DNA of 50,698 nt, taken from an uncultured Myxococcales bacterium (GTDB lineage Bacteria; Myxococcota_A; Polyangia; Fen-1088). The translations under genes were made by a program, and so were the position numbers. The notes beneath the pieces are model-generated. The model was not told the origin of the DNA, searched no databases, and saw nothing but the letters and a program-made list of their open reading frames with translations. The stretch covers positions 1-50,698 of the forward strand of contig CALAOV010000018.1 of assembly GCA_937889515.1 (NCBI GenBank), written 5' to 3'. Positions 32,728 through 42,002 of this stretch are shown piece after piece (within the stretch, counting starts at the first letter, position 1; each line of letters begins with the position of its first letter).

Positions 32728-34416
32728 ATGATTCCAGACGACCAACCGACACCCAGCAAAGCCACCGCGACCAAGTACCAGCTCCTGAAAGAGCTGGGGC
32801 GGGGCGGTATGGGGGTGGTCCACCTGGCGATGTCGCGCGGGCCGCAAGGCTTCACCAAGCTGGTCGTCCTCAAGATGATGCGGCGGCAGCTGGTGGCGGA
32901 CTTCGAATCGCGCCGGATGTTTCTGGAGGAGGCGCGCATCTCGGCGCGCCTGACCCATCCCAACCTAGTCGACGTCTACGAGGTCATCGACTACGGCGAG
33001 ATGCCGACCATCGTCATGGAGTACCTGGAGGGGCAAACGCTGGCGGCGCTCATGTACGGCTCCGCGACACCGACCAAGCCGTCGAGGCGCCTTCTGCTCT
33101 ACGTCTTGACGAAGGTACTGGCCGGGCTGGGCGCGGCGCACGATCTGCGGGACTTCGACGGGACGCCGCTCAACCTGATCCACCGCGACGCCTCGCCGCA
33201 CAACATCTTCGTGCTCTACGACGGTCAGGTGAAGGTGCTCGACTTCGGCATCGCCAAGGCGGACCGGTCGGAGGTGGAGACCCAGGCGGGCACGCTCAAA
33301 GGCAAGATCCGGTACATGCCCCCGGAGCAGCTCCTGCATCTTCCCCAGGACCGCCGCGCGGACATCTTCGCGGTGGGCGTCGCGCTGTGGGAGGCGCTGG
33401 CGGGTCGGCGGTTCTGGGGAGCGCGAACGGACGAGGAGGTTGTCCGCGAGCTGTCGTCGCGGAGGCTGCCGGCCATGCCCGCCGAGGTGGATGTTCCCCC
33501 GGAACTGGCCGCGATCTGCGCGCGCGCGCTGGCGCCGGAGCCCGCCGACCGTTACGCGACGGCGCAAGAATTCCAGCAGGATCTCGAGCAGTATCTGGCC
33601 ACCTGGTCGGATCGAATCGGGGCGGTGCAGCTGAGCGCCTACATGCGCGAGATCTTCAGCCAGGAGCGGGAGTCGGCCAAGTGGCTGATCGAGTCGCACA
33701 TCCGCGAGACCAAGAAGCTGGAAGACACGGTCGCGGGGCAAACCCGCGCCGGGGCACCGCAGTCGCAGTCGCAGCCTCAGTCTCCGACGCAACCGGCGCC
33801 ACCCCGGCGCCGTTCCAAGTGGGTCGGCTTCATCGCGCTGCCGGGCGTGGTGGTCGTGGCGAGTATGCTGCTCTTGGCGGGGGTCTTCGCAGGCGGCCGT
33901 CGTACGTCCTGGGAGGCAGAGCGGACGACGGCGACCCGATCCCCGGCCGGCCGGCCGGGCGCTGACGAGAGCTGCAAGAGCGGCTCGAAGGCCTGTGACG
34001 GTGCTTGCGTGTCGGTCGACAGCCCGGAGCGCGGCTGCGGTGGCGAGGGCTGCAACGCCTGCAATGTTTCGAACGCGACCGCGCGATGCAATCAGTTCGA
34101 TCTCTGCGACGTCGCCGTCTGTCACAAGGGTTTCCAGGACTGCGACAGCGACGGCAGCAACGGTTGTGAAGCCAACGTACGAACCGATCCGGACAATTGT
34201 GGGGACTGCGGGCGGAGGTGCCTCCTGATTCCTCATGCGCAGCGCGGGTGTGGCGATGTATGCACGATCTGGCGCTGCATGGGCGGCTTTCGAGACTGCA
34301 ACGCGCAGGTCGACGACGGGTGCGAGGTCGACGTCATGAACGACCAGCGGAATTGCGGGCGTTGCGGGCACGGCTGCGCTCACGGTCAAAAATGCCACCG
34401 CGGCGTGTGCGCATGA
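32728..34416 (+). CDS. Receptor-like Ser/Thr kinase with Cys-rich outer domain
   Basis: 562 residues. The cytosolic kinase domain is intact: ELGRGGMGVVHLA (from about 22), catalytic K49, HRDASPHN with H152-R153-D154, DFG at 172-174, RYMPPEQLL activation end. A Gln/Pro linker (QSQSQPQSPTQPAPP) and one membrane helix at about 365-390 (WVGFIALPGVVVVASMLLLA) lead to an outer region of about 150 residues with 24 Cys, built from repeats such as DCDSDGSNGCEANV, DPDNCGDCGRRC and DCNAQVDDGCEVDV. That resembles MopE-like Cys-rich modules and should be disulphide-bonded, possibly binding metal or ligand. The stop overlaps the ATG of the next gene (ATGA). Confidence 0.92.
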   Translation: MIPDDQPTPSKATATKYQLLKELGRGGMGVVHLAMSRGPQGFTKLVVLKMMRRQLVADFESRRMFLEEARISARLTHPNLVDVYEVIDYGEMPTIVMEYLEGQTLAALMYGSATPTKPSRRLLLYVLTKVLAGLGAAHDLRDFDGTPLNLIHRDASPHNIFVLYDGQVKVLDFGIAKADRSEVETQAGTLKGKIRYMPPEQLLHLPQDRRADIFAVGVALWEALAGRRFWGARTDEEVVRELSSRRLPAMPAEVDVPPELAAICARALAPEPADRYATAQEFQQDLEQYLATWSDRIGAVQLSAYMREIFSQERESAKWLIESHIRETKKLEDTVAGQTRAGAPQSQSQPQSPTQPAPPRRRSKWVGFIALPGVVVVASMLLLAGVFAGGRRTSWEAERTTATRSPAGRPGADESCKSGSKACDGACVSVDSPERGCGGEGCNACNVSNATARCNQFDLCDVAVCHKGFQDCDSDGSNGCEANVRTDPDNCGDCGRRCLLIPHAQRGCGDVCTIWRCMGGFRDCNAQVDDGCEVDVMNDQRNCGRCGHGCAHGQKCHRGVCA

Positions 34417-35720
34417 CCCGGCCGCGCGCGCGCACCGTCGGTCTGGTCACCTTGGTCTTGGCGACCTTGGCGGCCGGCGCCTGCGGGCGGGGTGCGGCCG
34501 ACGGCCCCCGCCCGGGGGCCGTCGCCCCGACGTCGGAGCGTCCCATCGAGATGTTCAGCTGGCTCGAACGGATCGGCGATTCCGATCCGCTGGGGGCGCT
34601 GGCGACGGAGCACCGCCGGCATCATCCCGACGACGTGATCATCAATGCGCGCGCGGCACTGTCGGGGCTGGCCCGCAAGGCCTTGCGCAGCCGGATGTTG
34701 CGCAACGAGCCGCCCGACACCTTCCAGGCGAACGCCGGCATCGATCTCATGCAGTGGGTGCTCACCAACGGATCGGACGCGCGCGAATCGAAGCTGCTGC
34801 CGCTCGACGACCTGGTGGGCGGGGCGGCTTCCTGGCGGGAGTCGATGCCGGCGCAGCTCCTGGAACGGGTCAGCTACGACGGAAAGATCTACGGCGTCCC
34901 CGCCGACCTGCACCGGAACAACACCGTCTTTTACAACAAGCGGGTCTTCGCCAAGTACGGCCTCAGTGAACCGAAGACGGTGGCCGACCTGGTCGCGATG
35001 GGCGGCAAGCTCCGCGGCTCCGGGGTGCCGCTCATCGCGGTCGGCAGCCGCGAGCCCTGGACCTTGGCCCTCCTGATGTTCGAGTGCCTGCTGGTCGCCC
35101 GCGAGGGCCCCGCCCTGTACCGGGACTATTTCACCGGTCGGCTCGACGCGGCCGATCCGCGGGTCATTCGGACGCTCGAGGCGGGGCTCGGTCTGTTCGC
35201 CTTCGTCAACCCCAACCACCGCGAGCTCTCCTGGCTGCAGGCGGTGGAGATGGTGACCCACGGCGAGGCGGCCATGACGGTGATGGGGGACTGGGCGCGC
35301 GCGCCGTTCGTCGCCGCTGGCCTGAAGCTGGGTCTGGACTACGGCGAGATCCCCTTCCCTGAGACGGCCGGGACCTTCGTCTTTTCGGCCGACGCTTTCG
35401 CGCTGCCGGTCGACGCCAAGAACCGGGCCGGGGTCGAGCGCCTGCTGGCCGTCCTGGGCTCGCCGGACGGGCAGAGGGCGATAAGCCAGTCCCGCGGGAC
35501 GCTCGCCTCGCGCATCGACGTGCCGCCGCCCGATACGGATGCGGTCCTGACGGCCAACTACGCGCTGCTCAAAAAGGGCGCGCTGGCTATGGCGCTGTCC
35601 GGTCTGCTGCCCGCGGGCTTCAGCGACGATCTCTTCTCGGCCCTCGCCGAGATGCTCGACCAGCAAGACATCGATCCCGTGCTCCACACGCTGCGCAGCC
35701 GCTACGTCCTGCTGCGATAG
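34413..35720 (+). CDS. Orphan extracellular solute-binding lipoprotein (family 1)
   Basis: About 435 residues; ATG 34413 overlaps the kinase stop, GTG 34407 is an alternative. A signal peptide with LATLAAGAC suggests a lipoprotein. The mature protein is a two-lobed sugar-type binding protein: IEMFSWLERIGDSDPLGALA, MLRNEPPDTFQANAG, YGVPADLHRNNTVFYNKRVF (hinge strand), KYGLSEPKTVADLVAMGGKL, GEAAMTVMGDWAR, and GTFVFSADAFALPVDAKN. No permease or ATPase gene follows, so it probably acts as a sensor component. The 4-bp overlap with the Cys-rich receptor kinase suggests it presents a ligand to that kinase, which is inference. Confidence 0.85.
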   Translation: MTRPRARTVGLVTLVLATLAAGACGRGAADGPRPGAVAPTSERPIEMFSWLERIGDSDPLGALATEHRRHHPDDVIINARAALSGLARKALRSRMLRNEPPDTFQANAGIDLMQWVLTNGSDARESKLLPLDDLVGGAASWRESMPAQLLERVSYDGKIYGVPADLHRNNTVFYNKRVFAKYGLSEPKTVADLVAMGGKLRGSGVPLIAVGSREPWTLALLMFECLLVAREGPALYRDYFTGRLDAADPRVIRTLEAGLGLFAFVNPNHRELSWLQAVEMVTHGEAAMTVMGDWARAPFVAAGLKLGLDYGEIPFPETAGTFVFSADAFALPVDAKNRAGVERLLAVLGSPDGQRAISQSRGTLASRIDVPPPDTDAVLTANYALLKKGALAMALSGLLPAGFSDDLFSALAEMLDQQDIDPVLHTLRSRYVLLR

Positions 35721-35790
35721 TATGATGCAAAGCTTTAAACTATCCCCAGTAAGATATTAATATAACTGAATATATAAGTTACGCGATTGT
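35721..35790 (+). promoter_or_regulatory. AT-rich island upstream of lemA
   Basis: The first 65 bases after the binding-protein stop are about three-quarters A+T (with TTTAAA, TTAATATAAC and AATATATAAG) in otherwise GC-rich DNA. It probably holds the promoter of the lemA operon, with UP-like tracts. No unique -35/-10 pair could be fixed. Confidence 0.5.
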
Positions 35791-35823
35791 CGCCGACGCT
35801 CCCGTGCGTATGTTCTTTCCCAC

Positions 35824-36420
35824 ATGGGAAAAGTTCTGATCGGGCTCGGGGTCTTGGTGGCCATCTGCGGGGCTTCGTGCGTGGGGAGCTACAACAAGCT
35901 CGTGCGCCTCAGTCAGGCCGTGGACAGCCAATGGTCGCAGGTCGAGAACGTCTACCAGCGCCGGGCCGATCTGGTGCCGAATCTGGTCGAGACCGTCAAG
36001 GGTGCGGCGAAGTTCGAGCGTGAGACGTTCACCGCGGTGACCGAGGCCCGGGCGCGGGTCGGGCAGGTGTCGGCGCAGGCCGTCCAGCAGATCACCAGCG
36101 ACCCGGCGGCGTTGCAAAAGTTCCAGCAGGCGCAGGACGGGCTGTCGTCGGCGCTGTCGCGGTTGCTGGTGGTCTCCGAAAAATATCCGGACCTCAAGGC
36201 GACCGCGAATTTTCGGGACCTGCAGGTCCAGCTCGAAGGCACCGAGAATCGGATCACCGTCGAGCGCATGCGGTTCACCGAGGCGGCGCAGGAATTCAAC
36301 ACCGCCCGGAATAGCTTTCCAACGGTCGTGATGGCCGGTCTCTTCGGCAAGCGCTTTGCCGAAAAGGCCTACTTCACGGCGCAAGCCGGCGCGGCCACCG
36401 CGCCCCACGTTCAGTTCTGA
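35824..36420 (+). CDS. lemA: LemA family protein
   Basis: 198 residues. An N-terminal membrane segment (VLIGLGVLVAICGASCVGSY) precedes the helical LemA domain, recognised by YNKLVRLSQAVDSQWSQVEN, QRRADLVPNLVETVKGAAKF and TVERMRFTEAAQEFNTARNS, with the closing FPTVVMAGLFG. LemA proteins are membrane-anchored with a helical periplasmic or cytosolic part and often pair with TPM-domain proteins; their role is not settled. ATG 35824 lacks a clear ribosome site. The TPM gene follows after 10 nt, in the usual LemA-TPM order. Confidence 0.9.
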   Translation: MGKVLIGLGVLVAICGASCVGSYNKLVRLSQAVDSQWSQVENVYQRRADLVPNLVETVKGAAKFERETFTAVTEARARVGQVSAQAVQQITSDPAALQKFQQAQDGLSSALSRLLVVSEKYPDLKATANFRDLQVQLEGTENRITVERMRFTEAAQEFNTARNSFPTVVMAGLFGKRFAEKAYFTAQAGAATAPHVQF

Positions 36421-36430
36421 GGGAGCGAGC

Positions 36431-37171
36431 ATGGCAACCGGCGCGCGTCTCCGCCTGCTGGTCGCCGGCGTCGTGGTCGCGGCGGCGATGGCCGGCGCGA
36501 CGGGCTGGGCGGCGACCTCGACGCCGGACGCGCCCGCGCGATGGGTGACCGACCACGCCGCCTTCCTTTCGCCGGCCGTCGCGGGCGAGCTCGACCAGCG
36601 TCTCGGCGCCTACGCCGCACAGACCGGCCACCAGCTGCTGGTCTATATCGATCACACCACCGGCGGCGATCCCATCGAGGACTGGGGGGCGCGGGCCTTC
36701 CAGCACTGGCGCGTCGGCCGCAAGGGGATCGACGACGGGGTGGTGCTCTTCATCTTCAGCGACGACCACCACCTGCGGCTCGAGGTCGGGTACGGGCTCG
36801 AGGCGGTCCTGCCCGACGCGGCCGCCTCGCGGATCATCAACGACCGGATGGTTCCGCTGATACGCGCCGGCGATCGTGACGGCGCCGTGCGGGGCGGCGT
36901 CGACGCGCTGATCGCCGCCATCGGCGCGCCGCCGGGCCAGACTGCCGGGGCACCCGCAACGCCGCCGCCCACCTGGAAGCTGGTGATGGGCGGCGTGATG
37001 CTGCTCTTGTTGATTGGATTCGCGCTGACCCACCCGGGCTTGGCCTGGCTCATGCTCATGAGTATCGGCTCGGGGCGGGGCGGCGGCGGGTTCTCCGGCG
37101 GCGGCGGTGGCGGCGGCTTTTCCGGTGGCGGGGGAAGCTCGGGCGGCGGAGGCGCGTCGGGATCGTGGTGA
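36431..37171 (+). CDS. TPM-domain (YgcG-like) membrane protein
   Basis: 246 residues. Signal segment [20 protein letters not shown]; then the TPM fold at about 35-180: [60 protein letters not shown] and [21 protein letters not shown] membrane helix ([20 protein letters not shown]) and a Gly/Ser-rich tail ([20 protein letters not shown]) complete the standard YgcG layout. It faces the periplasm. GGGAG lies 6 nt before ATG 36431. The next gene overlaps it by 4 bp. Confidence 0.9.
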   Translation: MATGARLRLLVAGVVVAAAMAGATGWAATSTPDAPARWVTDHAAFLSPAVAGELDQRLGAYAAQTGHQLLVYIDHTTGGDPIEDWGARAFQHWRVGRKGIDDGVVLFIFSDDHHLRLEVGYGLEAVLPDAAASRIINDRMVPLIRAGDRDGAVRGGVDALIAAIGAPPGQTAGAPATPPPTWKLVMGGVMLLLLIGFALTHPGLAWLMLMSIGSGRGGGGFSGGGGGGGFSGGGGSSGGGGASGSW

Positions 37172-37626
37172 CCGGCGGGCCGCTGGTCCATGGCATCGAC
37201 GTGGCGCGCGTCGAGGCCGCCATCCGGGCGGCGGAGGGCCGCACGTCGGGACAGATCCGCGTCGCGGTGTCCCGCTTTTATTTTTGGGGCGACGTGCGCA
37301 TCGCGGCCGAAGGGGCGTTTGCCCGGCTGCACATGGAACGGACCCGCAAGCGCAACGGCGTGCTGATCTTCGTGGCGCCCCGGCGGCGGCGGTTCGCGAT
37401 CGTGGGCGACGTGGGCATTCACAGCCTGGCGGGGGACGGCGCCTGGACGGCGATCGCGGAGCTCCTGGGACGCGAATTCCGCGCCGGGGATCTGACCGGC
37501 GGCCTCGCCCACGGCATCGCGGCGGTCGGCGACTGTCTGGCCCGGCACTTTCCGCCCGATCTGGACCGCCATGCCAACGAGCTGCCGGACGCGGTGGTCG
37601 TCGAGGGGGGCGGGCCGATCCGGTGA
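37168..37626 (+). CDS. Second TPM-domain protein, cytosolic form
   Basis: 152 residues from GTG 37168, which overlaps the previous stop (GTGA); GTG 37165 is also possible. It is a bare TPM-like domain: [100 protein letters not shown]. It has no signal peptide or membrane helix. A LemA-TPM-TPM triad with one exported and one soluble TPM protein is a recurrent arrangement. Function not established. Confidence 0.85.
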   Translation: MTGGPLVHGIDVARVEAAIRAAEGRTSGQIRVAVSRFYFWGDVRIAAEGAFARLHMERTRKRNGVLIFVAPRRRRFAIVGDVGIHSLAGDGAWTAIAELLGREFRAGDLTGGLAHGIAAVGDCLARHFPPDLDRHANELPDAVVVEGGGPIR

Positions 37627-38639
37627 GCGCGATCCCCTTTTCGGTCCTCGATCTGGCGCCCATCGTCGAGGGCGGCGACGCGGGGCAGGCGCTCCGGAAC
37701 GCCCTCGATCTGGCGCGCCACGCTGAGCGCTGGGGATTCGCCCGATACTGGCTGGCCGAGCATCACAACATGCCCGGCATCGCGAGCGCCGCGACCGCGC
37801 TCGCCATCGCGCACGTGGCGGCCGGGACGTCGACGATCCGGGTCGGCGCCGGCGGAATCATGCTGCCGAACCATGCGCCGCTCGTGATCGCGGAGCAGTT
37901 CGGAACGCTGGACGCGCTCCATCCGGGACGGATCGATCTGGGCGTGGGCCGCGCGCCCGGCACCGACCCGCTCACGGCGCACGCCCTTCGGCGCAGCTTG
38001 GCAGGCGATGTCGATCGCTTCCCGGAAGATGTCGTCGAGCTCATGGGCTACTTTCGACCGGCCGAGCCCGGGCAACGCGTGCGGGCGGTCCCGGGTGCGG
38101 GCGCGGACGTCGCGATCTGGATCCTGGGCTCCAGCCTGTACGGCGCGCAGCTGGCGGCGTCGCTAGGGCTGCCCTACGCGTTCGCATCGCACTTCGCGCC
38201 GCGCCACATGATGGAGGCGATCGAGATCTACCGGCGGAGCTTTCGCCCGTCGGCGGCGCTGGCCCATCCCTACGTCATGCTGGGCGTCAACGTGGTGGCC
38301 GCCGACAGCGACGCGGAGGCTCGCCTCTTGCTGACCTCGCTCCAGCAGGCCTTCGTGAATCTTCGCAGCGGCCGGCCCACCGCTTTGCCGCCGCCGGCCG
38401 AAGGTTTCGCGACGCGCCTGCCGCCCGAGCAGACCGCCCTCCTCGACGATGTCCTCGCCTGCGCCGCGGTCGGATCGCGGGACACGGTTCGCGACCGGCT
38501 GGCCGCCCTGGTGGCCCGCACCGGCGCCGACGAGCTCATCTTGACCTCCCAGATCCACGATCACCGCGCGCGGCTGCGTTCCTTCGAGATCGCCGCGGAA
38601 ATGCGGCCCGAGCTGGTGCCGATCGTCTCGGATCGCTGA
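37623..38639 (+). CDS. LLM-class flavin-dependent oxidoreductase
   Basis: 338 residues from GTG 37623, overlapping the upstream stop by 4 bp. It is a luciferase-like TIM barrel: [75 protein letters not shown] and [20 protein letters not shown]. The WLAEHHN and GVGRAPG motifs are those of the YhbW/MsnO8-like group, which use FMNH2 and oxygen. Substrate unknown. It completes the LemA-TPM-TPM operon, with no obvious mechanistic link to the other three. Confidence 0.88.
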   Translation: MSAIPFSVLDLAPIVEGGDAGQALRNALDLARHAERWGFARYWLAEHHNMPGIASAATALAIAHVAAGTSTIRVGAGGIMLPNHAPLVIAEQFGTLDALHPGRIDLGVGRAPGTDPLTAHALRRSLAGDVDRFPEDVVELMGYFRPAEPGQRVRAVPGAGADVAIWILGSSLYGAQLAASLGLPYAFASHFAPRHMMEAIEIYRRSFRPSAALAHPYVMLGVNVVAADSDAEARLLLTSLQQAFVNLRSGRPTALPPPAEGFATRLPPEQTALLDDVLACAAVGSRDTVRDRLAALVARTGADELILTSQIHDHRARLRSFEIAAEMRPELVPIVSDR

Positions 38640-38715
38640 GATTCGTGGCCTTCGGGCGGGGGCCGAGGCTCAAGATCCGCTCGCAACAGCCGAAAACGCT
38701 GTGGGAGGGACCGAT

Positions 38716-39183
38716 ATGGCTATGTTCGCAAAAAAGGTGGATGGGGACTCCAAGCTCGGGATGGACGCGGCGGTGCTGCCGTCGAGCGCCGCACCGGCGA
38801 CGTCGCGCGGATACGGGATCGCCGAGACGATCCAGTTGATGCGCGAGCTGCCCGGGGATCAGAACAGCGAGCTCGTCGTGCGCGTGGTTCGGGCGACGCT
38901 GGCGTCGCTCAACGTCCGGCTGCCCGACATCATCGAGGATGCGTCCCGCAAACAGAAGACCATCCAGGATCGCATCGCGGCGGTCCACGCCACGATCGCC
39001 GACCTGGAAAAGCAGCTCCAGGGTCACCGCGCGGAGATCGCGACGCTGGAAGCCGATCTCGCCGAGACCAGCAGCGTCAAGGAACGGCTGCAGGCCGCCG
39101 AGCGAACGGCTCTCCCCCCGCCGACCGCGGCGCCCGGCAAGCCGATCGTCACCACGCTCATCGGCAGCTCGATCGCGCCCTAG
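38716..39183 (+). CDS. Conserved coiled-coil hypothetical protein
   Basis: 155 residues; ATG 38716 follows GGGAGGG by 6 nt. Plan: basic start (MAMFAKKVDGDSK), a conserved core GYGIAETIQLMRELPGDQNS then ELVVRVVRATLASLNVRLPD, and a heptad-like coiled coil (IAAVHATIADLEKQLQGHRA) ending in a Pro/Ala tail. I know of look-alikes in other Myxococcota, annotated hypothetical, but have not checked them. It has no signal peptide and is probably cytosolic and oligomeric. Role unknown. Confidence 0.7.
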   Translation: MAMFAKKVDGDSKLGMDAAVLPSSAAPATSRGYGIAETIQLMRELPGDQNSELVVRVVRATLASLNVRLPDIIEDASRKQKTIQDRIAAVHATIADLEKQLQGHRAEIATLEADLAETSSVKERLQAAERTALPPPTAAPGKPIVTTLIGSSIAP

Positions 39184-39196
39184 GCGATCCCGTCGA

Positions 39197-41152
39197 TCAG
39201 TCGGCGCCGAGCGCGGCGATCTCGAGCTCGATCGCTTCCCACTCGGCCATCCAGCCGTCGATCTTGGGCGTCAGCTCGGCCTGCTCTTTTTGGAGCGCGT
39301 CGATCTGGGCCAGGCTGGTCCGCTGGAAGAATTCAGGGTCGTAGTAGAGATCGGCGATGGCCTTCTTTCGGGCTTCGGCGGCCTCGATCTGCGCCAGCAG
39401 GCGATCGCGCTGTTTCGGGAGCTGGGCGATCCGGTTGCGTCGCTTCTTTTGATCCTCCCAGGTTCCGTCGGGGGCAGCGCCGCCACGGCCGTCGCCGTTT
39501 CCGGTCTTGGATCCGCCGGCCTGCCGGCGCTCCTGCCGCGCCTTCGCGGCCACCGCCTCGGCGTCCAGGTGGTCGTCCCCGCAACGGGCCAGGTATTCCG
39601 CGTAGCTGCCGGGGAAGTCGCGCGGACCCTCCGGGGTCAGCTCCACGATCCGGGTGGCCAGCTCCGACACGAACCAGCGATCGTGGGAGACGAAGATCAC
39701 CGTGCCCGTGTAGGCCTTGACCGCCTCACACAGGGCGTGGATCGCTTCGAGATCGAGGTGGTTGGTCGGCTCGTCGAGCACCAGCACGTTCGGTTTCTGA
39801 ACCGCCAGCAAGGCGAAGATGAGGCGCGCCGCCTCGCCGCCCGACAGGAGCGCCACCCGCTTGTCGACCTCCTCGCCGGAGAAGAGCACCCGACCGAGCT
39901 GTCCGCGGACGTAGGTGGGGCTCTCGCCCGGACAGAGCGCCGACAGGATCTCGAGCGGCGTCGCGTCCGGATCGTCCAGCAGCTCGCGGTGGTCTTGGGG
40001 GAAGTACCCCGTGCGCACTTCGTGGCCCCAGCGGACACTCCCGGCGTCGGCGTCCAGGCGCTCGACCAGGATTCGTAGCAGCGTCGACTTGCCGAGACCG
40101 TTGGGGCCGATGACGGCGACCCGCTCGCCCCGCCGCACCACCAGCGAGACGTCGGTGAGGACCCGGTTTTCGCCGTAGGATTTGCTGACGCCCGCCAGCT
40201 CCAGCACGTCGCGGCCGCTGGGGCGCTCGGGCGTCACGCGCAGGTACGGCGTGCGCCGCGAGCTCGCCACCAGCTCTTCGACCTCGATCCGCGCGATCTG
40301 CTTGAGGCGACTCTGAGCCTGGGTGGCCTTGGTGTTCTTGGCGCCGAAGCGCTCGACGAAGGCGCGCTTGCGCGCGATCTCCTCCTCGGCGCGAGCGACG
40401 CCGGTCTCCTTTCGTTCCCGCGCGGCCTGCTTTTCGAGCACGGCCTTCGAGTAATTTCCCGTGTAGAGGGTCACGGTGCCGTAGTCGACGTCCAGCGTGT
40501 GGCTCGTGACGTTGTCGAGGAAGCGCTGATCGTGGGAGACGATGACGGCGCAGCCGGCGTATCCGCCCATGAACTTCTCCAGCCAGCGGATGGTGAGGAT
40601 GTCGAGGTGATTCGTCGGCTCGTCGAGCAGCAGCACGTCGACGCCGCCCACCAAAACCTGCGCCAGCAGCACGCGCAGTTTGAACCCGCCCGACAGCGTC
40701 GACAGCGGCGCGCCGTGCAGGCGGGTGGGGATGGCCAGGCCTTCCAGCACCTCGCTGGCGCGCGCCTCCAGCGTGTAGCCGTCGTGCGCGGCGATCAGGT
40801 CCTCCAGCGCCGCCAGCCGCTCCGCATCGACGTGGGCCGCCTCGGTGATCTGCCGCTGTTCGTGGAGCGCCTCCGAGACCACCGCGTCGCCCCGCATGGC
40901 CAGGTCCAGGATGATCGCCTGGTCGTCGAGGAACCGATCCTGGCGAAGCACGCCGATGCGCGCGCGCTTTCCGATGGTCACGGTCCCGTCGGACGCCGAT
41001 TCGTCGCCCGCCAGGATGCGCAGCAGGGTGCTCTTGCCGGAGCCGTTGGCGCCCACCAGGCCGTAGCGCGATCCGGCGTTGAGCTGCAGCGACACGTCCG
41101 AGAACAGCACGCGCGCGCCGTACTCCTTGGCGAGGTTGGAGGTGGCGATCAT
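39197..41152 (-). CDS. ABC-F ATPase, Uup/EttA-like
   Basis: 651 residues with two ATPase halves and no membrane helix, the mark of ABC-F ribosome-associated factors. Walker A: GANGSGKST at 34-42 and GPNGLGKST in the second half; signatures LSGGFKLRVLLAQ and LLSGGEAARLIFALL; Walker B LLLDEPTNHLDI and LVLDEPTNHLDL. The linker (ARERKETGVARAEEEIARKR) and a C-terminal coiled coil (QKKRRNRIAQLPKQRDRLLA) resemble Uup. ABC-F proteins clear stalled ribosomes or give antibiotic protection; which applies here cannot be told. It is 58 nt downstream of the spermidine-synthase-like gene. Confidence 0.92.
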   Translation of the reverse strand: MIATSNLAKEYGARVLFSDVSLQLNAGSRYGLVGANGSGKSTLLRILAGDESASDGTVTIGKRARIGVLRQDRFLDDQAIILDLAMRGDAVVSEALHEQRQITEAAHVDAERLAALEDLIAAHDGYTLEARASEVLEGLAIPTRLHGAPLSTLSGGFKLRVLLAQVLVGGVDVLLLDEPTNHLDILTIRWLEKFMGGYAGCAVIVSHDQRFLDNVTSHTLDVDYGTVTLYTGNYSKAVLEKQAARERKETGVARAEEEIARKRAFVERFGAKNTKATQAQSRLKQIARIEVEELVASSRRTPYLRVTPERPSGRDVLELAGVSKSYGENRVLTDVSLVVRRGERVAVIGPNGLGKSTLLRILVERLDADAGSVRWGHEVRTGYFPQDHRELLDDPDATPLEILSALCPGESPTYVRGQLGRVLFSGEEVDKRVALLSGGEAARLIFALLAVQKPNVLVLDEPTNHLDLEAIHALCEAVKAYTGTVIFVSHDRWFVSELATRIVELTPEGPRDFPGSYAEYLARCGDDHLDAEAVAAKARQERRQAGGSKTGNGDGRGGAAPDGTWEDQKKRRNRIAQLPKQRDRLLAQIEAAEARKKAIADLYYDPEFFQRTSLAQIDALQKEQAELTPKIDGWMAEWEAIELEIAALGAD

Positions 41153-41210
41153 CTCGGGCTGGACGCGCTCGTGATTGGCGACTCTAAGACGGGTTGCGCG
41201 AGCGTCCGCG

Positions 41211-41948
41211 TCAGGCCTGGCGTCGCCGCGCGCGCTCGGAGGGCGCGCGCGCCAGCCAGACCACGTGACGTCGGCTCTTGCCGCTGTCCGCGTGCACGCG
41301 CTTGGCCTCGGCCTGGAACCCGACCTGCCGCAGCCGGGCGGTAAACTGGTTGTCGTCGAAGCTGGACCAGACCGCCAGCACGCCGCCCGGGCGCAACGCG
41401 CCCAGCGCGCTGACCAGGCCGAACGAGCTGTAAAGGCGTTTGTTCTTGAAGGAGGTGAGCGCGGAGGGGCCGTTGTCGACGTCCAGCAAGATGGCGTCGT
41501 AGCGCGCGTCCGCGCAGGCGATGGTGTCGACCACGTCGCCTTCGATCATCCGCACCCGCGGGTCGTCCAGCGGTTTGCCGGCCAGATTGCCCAAGATCTC
41601 GCGGTTCCAGCGGATCACCGCGCCGACCAGCTCGATGACTTCGACCTCGGCGTCGGGCCCGAGCACGTCCAATGCCGCGCGGGCGGTAAAGCCCATCCCG
41701 AGACCGCCGATGAGGACCCGCGCGCCGCGTTTGCCGGCGAGCCCCGCACAACCGTGCACCGCCAGCTTCTCCTCGGAGGTGTGGCACCAGCTGTTCATCA
41801 GCTCCTGGCCGTCGACGCGAATTGCGTACTGGTTGTCGCGCAGCGACAGGACCATATCGCTGCCATCGCTGGTCAGCGCGCGATCGAGGGTCTTCCAGGG
41901 AAGCACGACGGGACTCTTGACACGAAAGCCGCCTGCGGAAAAGGCCAA
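41211..41948 (-). CDS. Spermidine-synthase-like methyltransferase-fold protein
   Basis: 245 residues. The Rossmann core includes ARVLIGGLGMGFTARAALDV (nucleotide loop), EVEVIELVGAVIRWNREILG and YDAILLDVDNGPSALTS; GALRPGGVLAVWSSFDDNQF follows. It fits the spermidine synthase/SAM-dependent superfamily, but real activity is unknown. The TTG start at 41948 has AAGGA 5 nt upstream. A stronger ribosome site (GGAGAGGG) precedes ATG 41988 in another frame (MGGKRPRKSKKDVFGLF). Removing one base from the four-A run at 41939-41942 would join that leader to this gene, so either a sequence error or a lost leader is possible. Confidence 0.8.
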   Translation of the reverse strand: MAFSAGGFRVKSPVVLPWKTLDRALTSDGSDMVLSLRDNQYAIRVDGQELMNSWCHTSEEKLAVHGCAGLAGKRGARVLIGGLGMGFTARAALDVLGPDAEVEVIELVGAVIRWNREILGNLAGKPLDDPRVRMIEGDVVDTIACADARYDAILLDVDNGPSALTSFKNKRLYSSFGLVSALGALRPGGVLAVWSSFDDNQFTARLRQVGFQAEAKRVHADSGKSRRHVVWLARAPSERARRRQA

Positions 41949-42002
41949 AGACGTCCTTCTTCGACTTGCGCGGGCGCTTGCCGCCCATTAGACCCTCTCC
42001 CC

